In this document: piece by piece, positions 50,901 to 59,782 of the stretch
How the letters are laid out: the number at the start of each line of letters is the position of its first letter
Position numbering within the stretch: position 1 is the first letter of the stretch
DNA from: Chloroflexota bacterium
GTDB taxonomy: Bacteria > Chloroflexota > Dehalococcoidia > DSTF01 > RBG-16-68-14
Reading direction: 5' to 3'
Length of the DNA: 64,000 nt
Assembly: GCA_029262675.1 (NCBI GenBank)
Contig: JAJCYW010000001.1
Location: forward strand, 1 to 64,000
Made by a program: the position numbers and the translations under genes
Notes under the pieces: generated by a model
Told to the model about the DNA's origin: nothing
The model's input: only the letters and a program-made list of their open reading frames with translations
Databases searched by the model: none

Positions 50901-52021
50901 GGGCCGACCCTCTCGCCGCTCTCGATATCGAAGAGGTGGACGTGCTCCGCCGCCACCGCCAGCCGCAGCGTCGCGCCACGTTCGATGCGAGGCGACGACG
51001 GCAGGTTCGCCACGACGCTCCAGCCGCCCGCGACGACCGTGACGTGCTGCTCGCTACCCAGCGATTCGACGAGGTCGGCCTGGCCTTCGATGATGGCCGC
51101 CGGCGACGCGGCGGCCGCAGATGTCGCGGCCGCCGATTCTGTCGCTTCCGGCGTGAGGTGCTCCGGCCGGATGCCGACGGCGAGTGATGTGATGTTCTGT
51201 TCGCGCACGTCGGCAGACGCGGCGTCTGAGACGCGAACCAGGCCGGCTGGCGTGCGCACAGCGGTGTGGCCGCCTTCGACCACCAAGTCGCCCTCTAGGA
51301 CGTTCATCGCCGGGCTGCCGATGAACTCCGCGACGAAGCGGTTGGCCGGCCTATCGTAGACGTCCTGGGGCAGGCCCACCTGCTGCAGTTTGCCGCCCTC
51401 CAGCACGGCGATGCGCTGGCCCATCGTCATCGCCTCCACCTGGTCGTGTGTGACGTAGATGAACGTGGCGGCCAGGTCACGCTGCAGCCGCACCAACTCG
51501 GCCCGCATCTGGACGCGCATCTTGGAGTCGAGGTTCGAAAGCGGCTCGTCCATCAGGAAGGCCTGCGGCCGCCGTACCATCGCCCGGCCGAGCGCCACCC
51601 GCTGGCGCTGGCCGCCGGAGAGTTGTCCCGGCTTGCGATCGAGCAGATCGGCGATGCCCAGCGTCGCCGTGACCTCCTGCACGAGCCGCTCGATCTCGTC
51701 GCGGGCGTAACCCCGCATGCGCAGCCCGAACGCGACGTTGTCGCGCACGGACATGTGGGGATAGAGTGCGTAGTTCTGGAAGACCATCGCCAGGTCGCGG
51801 TCCTTTGCCGGAACGAAGCTCACATCGCGATCGCCGATGTAGATCGCGCCGGCGGTCGGCTCCTCCAAGCCGGCGGCGATGCGAAGCGCTGTCGTCTTGC
51901 CGCAGCCGGAGGGGCCCAGCAGAACGAAGAACTCCTCGTCGTCCACCTCCAGCGTCAGGTCGCGGAGGGCGTGGGTACCACCGAACCGCTTGCTGATCTC
52001 CTCGAAGTAGACTCGCGCCAC
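50897..52021 (-). CDS. ABC transporter ATPase (UgpC/MsmX-like)
   Basis: A 374-residue ATPase of the CUT1 type. Walker A GPSGCGKTT, signature LSGGQRQRVALGR, Walker B AFLMDEPLSNLD, and the H loop in YVTHDQVEAM. The C-terminal part has the OB-like regulatory domain (IRPEHL), with an Ala-rich insertion about residue 300. It leads the operon with the two permeases. UgpC-type ATPases may serve several importers, so a missing binding protein could be encoded elsewhere. Confidence 0.93.
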   Translation of the reverse strand: MARVYFEEISKRFGGTHALRDLTLEVDDEEFFVLLGPSGCGKTTALRIAAGLEEPTAGAIYIGDRDVSFVPAKDRDLAMVFQNYALYPHMSVRDNVAFGLRMRGYARDEIERLVQEVTATLGIADLLDRKPGQLSGGQRQRVALGRAMVRRPQAFLMDEPLSNLDSKMRVQMRAELVRLQRDLAATFIYVTHDQVEAMTMGQRIAVLEGGKLQQVGLPQDVYDRPANRFVAEFIGSPAMNVLEGDLVVEGGHTAVRTPAGLVRVSDAASADVREQNITSLAVGIRPEHLTPEATESAAATSAAAASPAAIIEGQADLVESLGSEQHVTVVAGGWSVVANLPSSPRIERGATLRLAVAAEHVHLFDIESGERVGP

Positions 52022-52098
52022 TGCAACACCCTCCCTGGCGGGCGAATTGGGTTGAACTGGCTAGCAGTCTAGCGCGGCTGGGTGCTGTGATCAGCAGC

Positions 52099-52782
52099 CT
52101 ACGACTGGATGACGACGCGCGTTCCGTAATCTGCGAAGCGCCAGAAGAACTCGGCGTCCGCGTAGCGCAGGCCGACGCAGCCGTGGCTGGTGCGCTCGTT
52201 GCCGAACACGTAGTCCGGCCGCCAGTAGTTCAGGTGGAGGGCGTGGCCCCCTGTCGTGAAATACTGCGTGAAGAGCACGTCCTCCAGGACATAGAACTCC
52301 TCCGCGCCGATCGACGCAGACGTCATCGTCTCGTCTTCCACGCGATAGAGCACGTGGAACTCGCCGATCGGTGTCTCCCAGCCGTCCATGCCCGTCGTCC
52401 CGTAGGCGGTGTGGTACGGCGCATCGCCGACCATCGCCGTCGTCGATTGCTCGCTGAGGTCGACGAGCACCCAGCGCTCGCCGGAGCCAGGGGGCAGCTC
52501 GAGAAAGACAGGCGTCGGCATGGGGGCGGGCGTGTGCGTGTTTGTGGGCGTGACCGTCGGCGTCCGGGTGGCTGTTGGCGTCACCGTCGGCGTGTTCGTC
52601 ACCGTCGGCGTTGCGGTTGGCGTTGGCGGCGGCGGCGATGACCAGGCCAGCCCCGCGCCGAACCAGCCGGCGGCCACTACGAGCACTAACGCGACCGAGG
52701 CGAAGAGCGCGGCGCAGAGCGCGCTTATGCGAAGCGCTACCGATTTCATGGTGCGTTGTGGACCGGGCGTAGCGTACTTCAT
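52099..52782 (-). CDS. L,D-transpeptidase (YkuD-type)
   Basis: A 227-residue exported protein: N-terminal membrane helix (about 15-40), a Pro/Thr-rich linker (TPTATPTVTNTPT and repeats) and a C-terminal YkuD domain with the catalytic Cys in HGCVGLRYAD preceded by LHLNYWRPD. Such enzymes make 3-3 crosslinks in peptidoglycan or link proteins to it. ATG 52782 has GGAGA at good spacing; ATG 52749 lacks a ribosome site. The Thr-Pro linker is a cell-wall-spanning spacer (inference). Divergent from the histidine kinase gene. Confidence 0.85.
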   Translation of the reverse strand: MKYATPGPQRTMKSVALRISALCAALFASVALVLVVAAGWFGAGLAWSSPPPPTPTATPTVTNTPTVTPTATRTPTVTPTNTHTPAPMPTPVFLELPPGSGERWVLVDLSEQSTTAMVGDAPYHTAYGTTGMDGWETPIGEFHVLYRVEDETMTSASIGAEEFYVLEDVLFTQYFTTGGHALHLNYWRPDYVFGNERTSHGCVGLRYADAEFFWRFADYGTRVVIQS

Positions 52783-52908
52783 CACGTCTCCGCGATTACG
52801 ACCGCCAGGCTCCCCGCGTTATCCACAGTCAGGTCTCCCGGTCACCGACCACGTCGGCTGCCCGTGTTGAGTCTATCTTACGTCTGACCTATCGAAGGCG
52901 TCAAATAT

Positions 52909-52941
52909 AGGCGCGCCACAGCTAACGGCTGTGGCGCGCCT
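52909..52941. repeat. GCCACAGC palindrome (14-bp stem)
   Basis: Fourteen perfect pairs (52909-52922 with 52928-52941) around TAACG. It stands in a divergent gap where no transcript needs a terminator from the flanking genes. The core matches the palindromes at 26851-26893 and 59663-59682. The rest of the 274-base gap carries only the promoter at 52985-53013. Confidence 0.7.
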
Positions 52942-52984
52942 GAGAAGGCAACCGCTGCACCCTAGCAATAGGCCACTTCCCGCA

Positions 52985-53013
52985 TTGAACGGAGTCAAGG
53001 CGTAGTGCATAAT
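52985..53013 (+). promoter_or_regulatory. Promoter of the hybrid histidine kinase gene
   Basis: TTGAAC (52985-52990), 17-base spacer, CATAAT (53008-53013). An ATG at 53012 is inside the -10, so translation should begin at ATG 53057 behind AGGAG. Confidence 0.65.
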
Positions 53014-53056
53014 GGAGTTACCTCTTTACGCTATTGGCCAGGCAGGAGACTCGCCC

Positions 53057-55543
53057 ATGGCAGTACGACAGATCGAGCAGCGGCGTTCGAAAGACAGCAC
53101 CTCCGACGCGCTGCTCGCCCTGGCAGCATCCCTCCAGTCCGCTACGAGCAGCGACGACGCACTCAACCGCCTGACGCGCGGCCTATCCGAACGCGGCCTG
53201 GCCTGCGCCGTCCTCGTCCAGCCGAACGACGAGGACGCGCTGCTGCTGGAACGGTCAACGCTGCCGCTGGCGGCCAACGTCTGGGGCCGTCCGCTGCGGC
53301 TGCCCAGAGTACTCGCGGCGTTGAAGCGCGGCCGTCCGGAGCTACAGGACGATGTTGCCGGCGCGTTTACCGAGAGCGGCGAAAACGGCTCTGCCGCCTC
53401 ACTAATCACGGCAGACACAGCCGGAAACCTAATCGTCGCGCCGCTACAGGTCGACGGCAATAACGGCGGCGTGCTCTGCCTGAACGGCCGCGACCTAGAC
53501 GAAGCCGACCGCTCCGCCGCCTGGGGTCTGGCGTTGCAGTTGGGCGCGGCGCTCAGCGCGCCGCCGGCGACGGCGAACGGCGCCGCCACCGCGCTGCCGG
53601 CCGACGCGGAAGGACTCTCACTGTTCCACGACCTGACGCAGCGCCTCAGCTACTCGCTGAACGGGAACGAGGTCGTGCAAGCCGGGCTGGAGGTGCTGGT
53701 CCCCGTGCTCGGCTTCCAGATGGCGACGGCCGTGCTCTGCGGAGGCGATCAAGACAGCACCACCGTCTACGCAGACAAGGCCACGCCGAACGCGGTGGCC
53801 GAATCGGCGGCTGCGGCATCCGTCAGCGCGTTCGACAAGCTGACGGGCGGCAAGCACCGCGACTGCGGGCGGTCCGGCTTCCAGTCGTCCGTCATCGCCA
53901 CCAGCGGCAGCGTAACCGGCGAGCTCGAGAGCGTACTCGACGCCCCGCTAGTGATCGAGGGAGACGTAACGGGCCTCCTCCGCATCGGTCGCGCCGATGC
54001 GGAAGCGTTTAGCGCGGAGCAGGAGCGCACGTTCTTCACGGTCGCCAATCAGATATCGCTCGCGCTGGAGCGTATCGGCGCGCTGCAGCGCGCGGAACGC
54101 GCCCACCTGGCGTCGCTGGCGGAGAGCCTGAGCGACGGCATCGTCCTCGTCGACGCAACGCTCCACGTGACGTCGCTCAACAGCGCGGCGCGGACGCTCC
54201 TCGAACCGACCGGCGAGATTGAGGAGAAAGGCCAGATGCCTGGCAGCGCGCTCGCCGAGCTGGCGCAACAGGCGCTCGCCACGCAGCAGCCGACCAAGCT
54301 CCGCGAGCTGCCATCCGATTCGGCGGCGACGGGCCGCCGCTATCTCGTTGCCATGGCAGCGCCGCTGGCCGGCTCGCCGGAGGGATCCGCCGCCGTCGTC
54401 ATCGTCCGCGACGTGACGGAGGAGCGGCTGATGCAGGAGCGGCTGGTGCAGTCCGAGAAGATGGTCTCCGTAGGACAACTCGTCTCCGGCGTCGCCCACG
54501 AGCTCAACAACCCGCTGACGGGCATCATCGGCTTCTCCCAACTGCTCTTGGCGCGGGACCTGGACAACCAGACCGAACGCGACATCGAGACGATACACGA
54601 GGAGGCGGAGCGCGCCGCCAAGATCGTCCAGAACCTGCTCTCGTTCGCCCGGCGCAAGCACGCCGACAAGGAGCTGACCAACCTGAACGACCTGCTGGAG
54701 CGCGTGCTGGAACTCCGCACGTACGACCTGCAGGTGAAGAGCATCGATCTCGACATGCGGCTGGACCCCAAGCTGCCGCAGACGATGGTCGATACAAACC
54801 AGATCCAGCAGGTGTTCCTGAACGTGATCATCAACGCGGAGCAATCGATGCTCACTGCCAGCGACCGCGGCACGCTGACGGTGCATACGGAACAGCGCAA
54901 CGGCGTGATCCGCGTCAGTTTCCACGATGACGGTCCGGGCATCGAGAAGGAGACGCTGCGCCGCATCTTCGACCCGTTCTTCACGACGAAAGAAGTCGGG
55001 GAAGGCACCGGCCTTGGCCTGACGATCTGCTATGGCATCATCGACGACCACAGCGGCCGCATCTGGGCCGAGAGCCAGCCTGGCAAGGGCAGCACGTTCA
55101 TCATCGAATTGCCAATCGTCGACGGCACGTCTCGTCCGGCGGCGCCGGAAATTGAAGATGAGACCGCCGTCGCCGCGCGGTCGATCCTCGTCGTCGACGA
55201 CGAGGCGAACATCCAGCGCCTGCTCGGCAGCCTGCTGGAGAGCGACGGCCACCACGTTGATACCGCCCAGAACGGCCGCGAGGCGCTGGAGCGCATCGCC
55301 GAGCGCGAATACGACGTGGTCATCACGGACATCAAGATGCCGGACATGGACGGTCGCGACCTCTTCGCACAGTTACAGAAAGACAACCCAGCGCTGGCCG
55401 AGCGCACCGTGTTCATCACCGGCGATACCGTAAGCCCGGACACGCGCAGCTTCCTGGACGACGTCAAGAACCCCGTGCTGGCCAAGCCCTTCCGCATCCG
55501 CGAGGTGCGCGAGACCATCGGCGCGATCCTGGCGGAGACGTAA
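53057..55543 (+). CDS. Hybrid sensor histidine kinase with GAF and PAS domains
   Basis: An 828-residue soluble kinase. Order: an N-terminal GAF-like region (about 20-160), a second GAF-like domain (about 190-340), PAS (about 345-455, ADSLSDGIVLVDAT-type ESLSDGIVLVDATLH), HisKA with the phospho-acceptor in SGVAHELNNPLTGIIGFSQL, HATPase (NIIINAEQSM region, then GTGLGLTICYGII) and a C-terminal receiver (about 700-828) with phospho-acceptor Asp in VITDIKMPDMDG. No membrane span, so it senses a cytosolic signal. The receiver at the end means it may pass phosphate on or regulate itself. ATG 53057 is chosen on promoter grounds. Confidence 0.92.
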   Translation: MAVRQIEQRRSKDSTSDALLALAASLQSATSSDDALNRLTRGLSERGLACAVLVQPNDEDALLLERSTLPLAANVWGRPLRLPRVLAALKRGRPELQDDVAGAFTESGENGSAASLITADTAGNLIVAPLQVDGNNGGVLCLNGRDLDEADRSAAWGLALQLGAALSAPPATANGAATALPADAEGLSLFHDLTQRLSYSLNGNEVVQAGLEVLVPVLGFQMATAVLCGGDQDSTTVYADKATPNAVAESAAAASVSAFDKLTGGKHRDCGRSGFQSSVIATSGSVTGELESVLDAPLVIEGDVTGLLRIGRADAEAFSAEQERTFFTVANQISLALERIGALQRAERAHLASLAESLSDGIVLVDATLHVTSLNSAARTLLEPTGEIEEKGQMPGSALAELAQQALATQQPTKLRELPSDSAATGRRYLVAMAAPLAGSPEGSAAVVIVRDVTEERLMQERLVQSEKMVSVGQLVSGVAHELNNPLTGIIGFSQLLLARDLDNQTERDIETIHEEAERAAKIVQNLLSFARRKHADKELTNLNDLLERVLELRTYDLQVKSIDLDMRLDPKLPQTMVDTNQIQQVFLNVIINAEQSMLTASDRGTLTVHTEQRNGVIRVSFHDDGPGIEKETLRRIFDPFFTTKEVGEGTGLGLTICYGIIDDHSGRIWAESQPGKGSTFIIELPIVDGTSRPAAPEIEDETAVAARSILVVDDEANIQRLLGSLLESDGHHVDTAQNGREALERIAEREYDVVITDIKMPDMDGRDLFAQLQKDNPALAERTVFITGDTVSPDTRSFLDDVKNPVLAKPFRIREVRETIGAILAET

Positions 55544-55561
55544 CACACTGTGACGCAGGCC

Positions 55562-55597
55562 GCTGTTTGCGAGGGGCCGTGCCCCCGCGCAAACAGC
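55562..55597 (+). terminator. First of two tandem terminator hairpins
   Basis: GCTGTTTGCG (55562-55571) pairs with CGCAAACAGC (55588-55597), with an inner GGGGC/GCCCC stem. It lies 18 bases after the histidine kinase stop. Confidence 0.8.
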
Positions 55598-55599
55598 AA

Positions 55600-55622
55600 G
55601 GCATCACGCTGTGCGTGATGCC
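55600..55622 (+). terminator. Second tandem terminator hairpin
   Basis: GGCATCACG (55600-55608) pairs with CGTGATGCC (55614-55622) around CTGTG. It is followed directly by the -10-like TATGAT of the next gene. Confidence 0.7.
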
Positions 55623-55625
55623 CGG

Positions 55626-55631
55626 TATGAT
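55626..55631 (+). promoter_or_regulatory. Candidate -10 box of the sulfotransferase gene
   Basis: TATGAT, eight bases before the ATG at 55640; a transcript from it would be leaderless. No -35 seen and no ribosome site in the short gap. Confidence 0.4.
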
Positions 55632-55639
55632 GTTAAACC

Positions 55640-56917
55640 ATGGCCACCCGGTTTAACTACGCCCTACCCCTCACCCGGCACCTTGTCAGGTCTGCGGCTC
55701 GCCGCCTTCGTCCGGGCGGACTGGCGGCGACGCTGCCGCAACCGGACGGCGATAACCCCTTCGTCATCGTCACCGGCACCGGGCGATCGGGAACCAGCGC
55801 CGTCGCGCGCGTGCTCCACGAGTCGGGGCTGAGCCTGGGCGAGACGTTCGACCCGCCGTCCGAGCAGAACCGCACCGGATTTTACGAGGACACGGAGATG
55901 CGGGCCGTGAACTTCGCGATCGTCTCGGCGCTGGGCCTGTCGGATATCAGACGCGCCGCCCGCTGGCCGTGGCGCTCCGCGACGGTGGCCGTGGCCGAGC
56001 CGTACGCAGAACGAATGCAGGCGCTGGCGACTTCGGGGGTGCGGGGCTGGAAGGACCCGATGTTCTGCGTCACGTTAGAAGCCTGGCTGCCCCACCTGCC
56101 GCAGCGCCCGCAGGTGGTGGTCTGCCTGCGCAGCTCGGAGGCGTTCCTCCACTCCGTCACGCAGATCTACGGCCTCGTGGAGCGCGCGTACGTGGAACGG
56201 CTCTGGGAGCGGGAACTGCGGAGGCTGTTGGAGGTGATCGACGACTACGGCCTGGACGCCACCTGCATTGAGTACGACGAGTTGGTACTGTCGCCGGAGG
56301 CCGCCGTCGAGCGGCTTGGCGCGTTCGTCGGGCGGCCGCTGGACGCCTCGTACATCGATGCCGAGCTCCGGCACCACGCCTACGCCGTGCCGGAACGGCA
56401 CGCCGCGATTTACGAGCGGGTGCGGCGCCTCGGCGGCGCAGCGGCGCGGCCCCCGTCCCGAGCGACCCGGCCATCCCAGACCGAGATAGACGAGTACCTT
56501 CTCCGAGTTCGCGAGCTGGACCAGCGCGTCGCCGCCGCGTTCTCGGCGTGGGCCGCGGCGACGGGTGCGCCGGGCCTAAGCGAACAAGACATAGCGGGGA
56601 CCGAGGAACCGTCAGCCGCCTACGTCGCGGCGACGGGCGAGGTGCAGACGACGCTCGGCGCGCTGCCGGCGCCGGCGGGGTTCGCCGCCTACCACGAGGC
56701 CGTCCGCAGCGAGGTCAACAACCACCGCCTCGTCGCGCAGGTCACGCTCCAGGCGGCGCAGGGCGGCCGCCCGCCCATCGACGTCAGGCGCGCGTTCGAA
56801 GCGTGCCTCGCTCCGCCCGCCAGAGCCGCGGCGGAAGCATCGCGGAGCGCGGCCTATGAGCGGGCGTTGCGGGAGACCGGCTACGAAGAACCTCGGGCAC
56901 GCGCGCCCGGAGTCTAG
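55640..56917 (+). CDS. Sulfotransferase-family protein
   Basis: A 425-residue protein with the PAPS phosphate loop GTGRSGTSAVARVL near residue 46 and the later R-x7-S pattern of the 3'-phosphate site in VCLRSSEAFLHSV. It resembles sulfotransferases acting on glycans or proteins, but substrate and acceptor are unknown. The C-terminal 160 residues are Ala/Arg-rich helical and not part of the fold; a fused coiled region is possible. Its stop overlaps that of the convergent O-antigen ligase-like gene by four bases. Adjacent polysaccharide genes make a role in surface sugar modification plausible. Confidence 0.75.
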   Translation: MATRFNYALPLTRHLVRSAARRLRPGGLAATLPQPDGDNPFVIVTGTGRSGTSAVARVLHESGLSLGETFDPPSEQNRTGFYEDTEMRAVNFAIVSALGLSDIRRAARWPWRSATVAVAEPYAERMQALATSGVRGWKDPMFCVTLEAWLPHLPQRPQVVVCLRSSEAFLHSVTQIYGLVERAYVERLWERELRRLLEVIDDYGLDATCIEYDELVLSPEAAVERLGAFVGRPLDASYIDAELRHHAYAVPERHAAIYERVRRLGGAAARPPSRATRPSQTEIDEYLLRVRELDQRVAAAFSAWAAATGAPGLSEQDIAGTEEPSAAYVAATGEVQTTLGALPAPAGFAAYHEAVRSEVNNHRLVAQVTLQAAQGGRPPIDVRRAFEACLAPPARAAAEASRSAAYERALRETGYEEPRARAPGV

Positions 56918-59517
56918 CGTGCCGCGGCCGCGTCCCAGCGCGCCAGCGCGGCGGTGGCGCGGGTGTAGCGGCCGGGGACGGCGTCCTGCCACTCGCCTGG
57001 GACGAGCAGCGATACGGGTGAACCGCGGTAGAACTTGAAGCGGTAGTAGAGGATGCCGGTCAGGTGAAACTGCACTTGGCTGGCCACGCCACGCACCTCG
57101 GTACGCAGCGCCTCCACCACCTCCGGCGGTACGTCGCCGGGCGGATAGGAGTCGCCCAACAGCACCAACGCCTCCACCTCGCCCAACTGGCCGGCGCGCA
57201 GCCACTCCTCCCGGGCGCGCTCCTGGTCGCCCTGCGCCGCGTAGTAGCGGCCCAGCGCCGTGCGCGCCATGCCGAAGTCCGGCTGCCGGGAGAGCACGTA
57301 GTCGAGCTGGTCGAACGCCAGATCCAGCGCACCGTCCCGTAGCAGCGTCTCTGCCAGCACCACGCGGTCGTTCGCCACGTCGCGCGCGGCGATGCGTTCC
57401 ACGCAGCCCGCCAGCGCCTCCGCGCGGTCGATGGGGCCGGCCGGCACCGGCTGCGCCGAGAGCCAGAGCAGCGAACATTGGTTGAGCACGATCGCCGACT
57501 GACCAATGATGCTCGCGAAACTGGAGAGGCGGAACGCGCTCTGGCTCCAGAACTCCGAATCGGCGAGGCCGAGGTCGAGAAAGAGTGCCGTCGCATAGGC
57601 CCCGGCAGCTTCGTCGCCCCAGCCCGTCCTCTCCAGCGCCGTCGCCGCCGCGAGCACGACCGCCGGGTCGCCGTTGGCAAACTCCAGCGCCGATAGCGCC
57701 GCCTCCCGCGTGCCGGCAGCGTCCTCCGCGTCCGCCAGCAGGAGCGATAAGTTCGCGTAGCCGATAGCGCTGCGCGGCTCCAGCTCGACGCCGCGTTCCA
57801 ACTGCGAGATGCCGTCCGCCAGCATCGACGTGTCGCCCGTCACAGCGTAAGCCTGGCCGTAGACGGCGCCGAGCTGGAGCCGGTAGATCGCAAACTCGGG
57901 GTCGAGATCGACCGCGCGCTGGGCCTGCTCCAAAGCCTCAGGCCACTGGCGATGGTTGGCCAGCACCAGACCGTCGTCGTAGTAGTAGTGTCCGAGGTCG
58001 ATGCGGCCCCAGGCGATCAGGAGACCCGCAAGCGTCACCGGGATCACGACGCGGGCGGCGATCTGACTGGCGCGGCCGGCGCGCAACCAGCCCTCCGCGG
58101 CGAAGGGCGGGCCGGCGATCGCTCGCTGGTCCGGCGGTACGCGCTCGCGCACCGCCAGCACGGCGATCGCGACGACGGCCGCCAGCGCGACGAGCGGGCC
58201 CTTGAAGCCGTTGGGCGCTTCCATCAGGCTGAAGACGCTGAAGGCCACCAGCGACCCGGCGCAGGCTGCCATGGTCAGACGGGCGTCGGCGCGCGTGTCC
58301 CGCAGCCCCCGCACGATCAGCCAGCCCAGCGCACCGATCAGGAGCGCCATCACCAGCGCGCCGGGCACCCCCATATCGACGGCGGTCTGGAGAAAACCAT
58401 TGTGCGTGTGAAAGGCGTGGTTGGGGAACTTCCCGCTGTACTCCGGGTAGAGCAGCGCGAACACACTGGGACCCGTGCCCAGCAGAGGGTTATCGGTCAG
58501 CATCTCCGCGCCGGCGCCCATCACGTCGAGCCGCGGCGAGCCGGACTCGCGGAAGAGCCAGAGCGGACGAGCTTGCACAGACTGCATCACGAACGCGCCA
58601 GCAACTAGCAGCAGCGCCGCGCCGAAGCCGGCCGCGCCCAGGACTAGCCGTCTTTGCGGCGTCGTCGGGCGAAGCGTTGCGACGAGCCTGCGGCCGGCAG
58701 GCAGAACGTACAGCAGCACGGCGACCGTCGTCGCGGAGCCGGCGGCCGCGCCCAGCCAGCCGGAACGCGCCAGCGTGAAAAACATCGCGGCCGCCACGAC
58801 GAGCGCCGCCAGCCCGAAGAGGACCCGGACGGGCCAGATCATCGTGCGCAGCGTGCCGACCAGGAAGAACGGCAGCGCCATCGCTAGAATCCCACCGAGC
58901 AGGTTGGGGTGGTCGCCCACGTCGTGGACCTTAGGCACCGTCGGCGGTACCAGGTCGCCGAAGGCACGGCCGCCGCGCACGGACTCGCTCAGTCGCAGCC
59001 AATCGACGTAGTCGCCGCCGACGACCCAAAGCGCGTAGACCGACGCCGCCAGCGCGGCCAGCAACAGCATCCACTCCACCTGCCAGCGCCGAAAGATGCG
59101 GTGGTCGGAGAGCACGTAGAACACGCCTACCGCCATCAGCACCGTTAGCGTCGCTTCCAGGCTGACGCGCCACTGGAACGACGTGGCCGTCGTCAAGACG
59201 TAGACCGCCAGAACAGCTACGACCGGCACGTCCAGCACTGTTCCGCCCGGCAGTCGCCGCCCGGCGACGAGCGAAGCCAGGTAGGGGACGAAGACAAGAC
59301 CCGTGACGGCGTGCAGCAGAATCGTCGCACGGAAGGCCTCTATCTCCAGGAACGGGAGGCGGGTGATCAAGTAGAAGCCGAGCCACGACGCGCCCAGCGC
59401 GACCATCGCGATGCGGGCCGCCCAGCCCACATCGTCAGCCGACACCCCGAGCCTGGAGGTCAACAGTGGACGCCCGCTGCGGACGGGCTTCATCCAGGGG
59501 CCCGGTGGTTCTGCCAT
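56914..59517 (-). CDS. O-antigen ligase-like membrane protein with TPR domain
   Basis: An 867-residue protein. Residues about 30-490 hold about 12-13 membrane helices with the Wzy_C/WaaL-type motif near GTGPSVFALLYPEYSGKF and HTHNGFLQTAVDMGVPG, as in O-antigen ligases and polymerases. The C-terminal 350 residues form TPR-like helices (HRQWPEALEQAQRAVDLDPE). This architecture joins or polymerises surface polysaccharides, or glycosylates proteins. No other glycosyltransferase gene is in the window. Confidence 0.8.
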   Translation of the reverse strand: MAEPPGPWMKPVRSGRPLLTSRLGVSADDVGWAARIAMVALGASWLGFYLITRLPFLEIEAFRATILLHAVTGLVFVPYLASLVAGRRLPGGTVLDVPVVAVLAVYVLTTATSFQWRVSLEATLTVLMAVGVFYVLSDHRIFRRWQVEWMLLLAALAASVYALWVVGGDYVDWLRLSESVRGGRAFGDLVPPTVPKVHDVGDHPNLLGGILAMALPFFLVGTLRTMIWPVRVLFGLAALVVAAAMFFTLARSGWLGAAAGSATTVAVLLYVLPAGRRLVATLRPTTPQRRLVLGAAGFGAALLLVAGAFVMQSVQARPLWLFRESGSPRLDVMGAGAEMLTDNPLLGTGPSVFALLYPEYSGKFPNHAFHTHNGFLQTAVDMGVPGALVMALLIGALGWLIVRGLRDTRADARLTMAACAGSLVAFSVFSLMEAPNGFKGPLVALAAVVAIAVLAVRERVPPDQRAIAGPPFAAEGWLRAGRASQIAARVVIPVTLAGLLIAWGRIDLGHYYYDDGLVLANHRQWPEALEQAQRAVDLDPEFAIYRLQLGAVYGQAYAVTGDTSMLADGISQLERGVELEPRSAIGYANLSLLLADAEDAAGTREAALSALEFANGDPAVVLAAATALERTGWGDEAAGAYATALFLDLGLADSEFWSQSAFRLSSFASIIGQSAIVLNQCSLLWLSAQPVPAGPIDRAEALAGCVERIAARDVANDRVVLAETLLRDGALDLAFDQLDYVLSRQPDFGMARTALGRYYAAQGDQERAREEWLRAGQLGEVEALVLLGDSYPPGDVPPEVVEALRTEVRGVASQVQFHLTGILYYRFKFYRGSPVSLLVPGEWQDAVPGRYTRATAALARWDAAAAR

Positions 59518-59640
59518 GCGGCTCCGCGCGCTTTCGTTTCGTCTGTCTGGCCGGTCGCCCGGCCGGTCTGATGTATCCGAGGTCTACGGTAGCTGCGCCG
59601 CGCGGCGTCCGTCAATTCCAGATCGGGCGTTACTAGATCG

Positions 59641-59714
59641 CGCCACACCTAATTCTCGATGCGCCACAGCCATGGCTGTGGCAGCCCGCGGGAAATCAAA
59701 GTTCGCCACACCTA
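59641..59714. repeat. GCCACAGC palindrome with flanking direct repeats
   Basis: The 20-base palindrome is at 59663-59682: GCCACAGCCA followed by its complement. CGCCACACCTA occurs at 59641-59651 and again at 59704-59714. This divergent gap (59518-59782) otherwise holds only a -10-like box before 59783. Confidence 0.65.
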
Positions 59715-59772
59715 TACGGCGCGGCCGGCTAAGCACATGACTGTCCCCTCGCCCTGCCTCCACCGTTGCCGC

Positions 59773-59778
59773 TATCAT
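59773..59778 (+). promoter_or_regulatory. Candidate -10 box of the HAD hydrolase gene
   Basis: TATCAT four bases before ATG 59783. A transcript from it would be leaderless at 59783 or begin just before ATG 59792. Confidence 0.35.
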
Positions 59779-59782
59779 AGAT

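Noticed and set aside
53012..53056. Earlier start of the hybrid kinase at ATG 53012
   Set aside because: The ATG is inside the predicted -10 box, while ATG 53057 has an AGGAG site.
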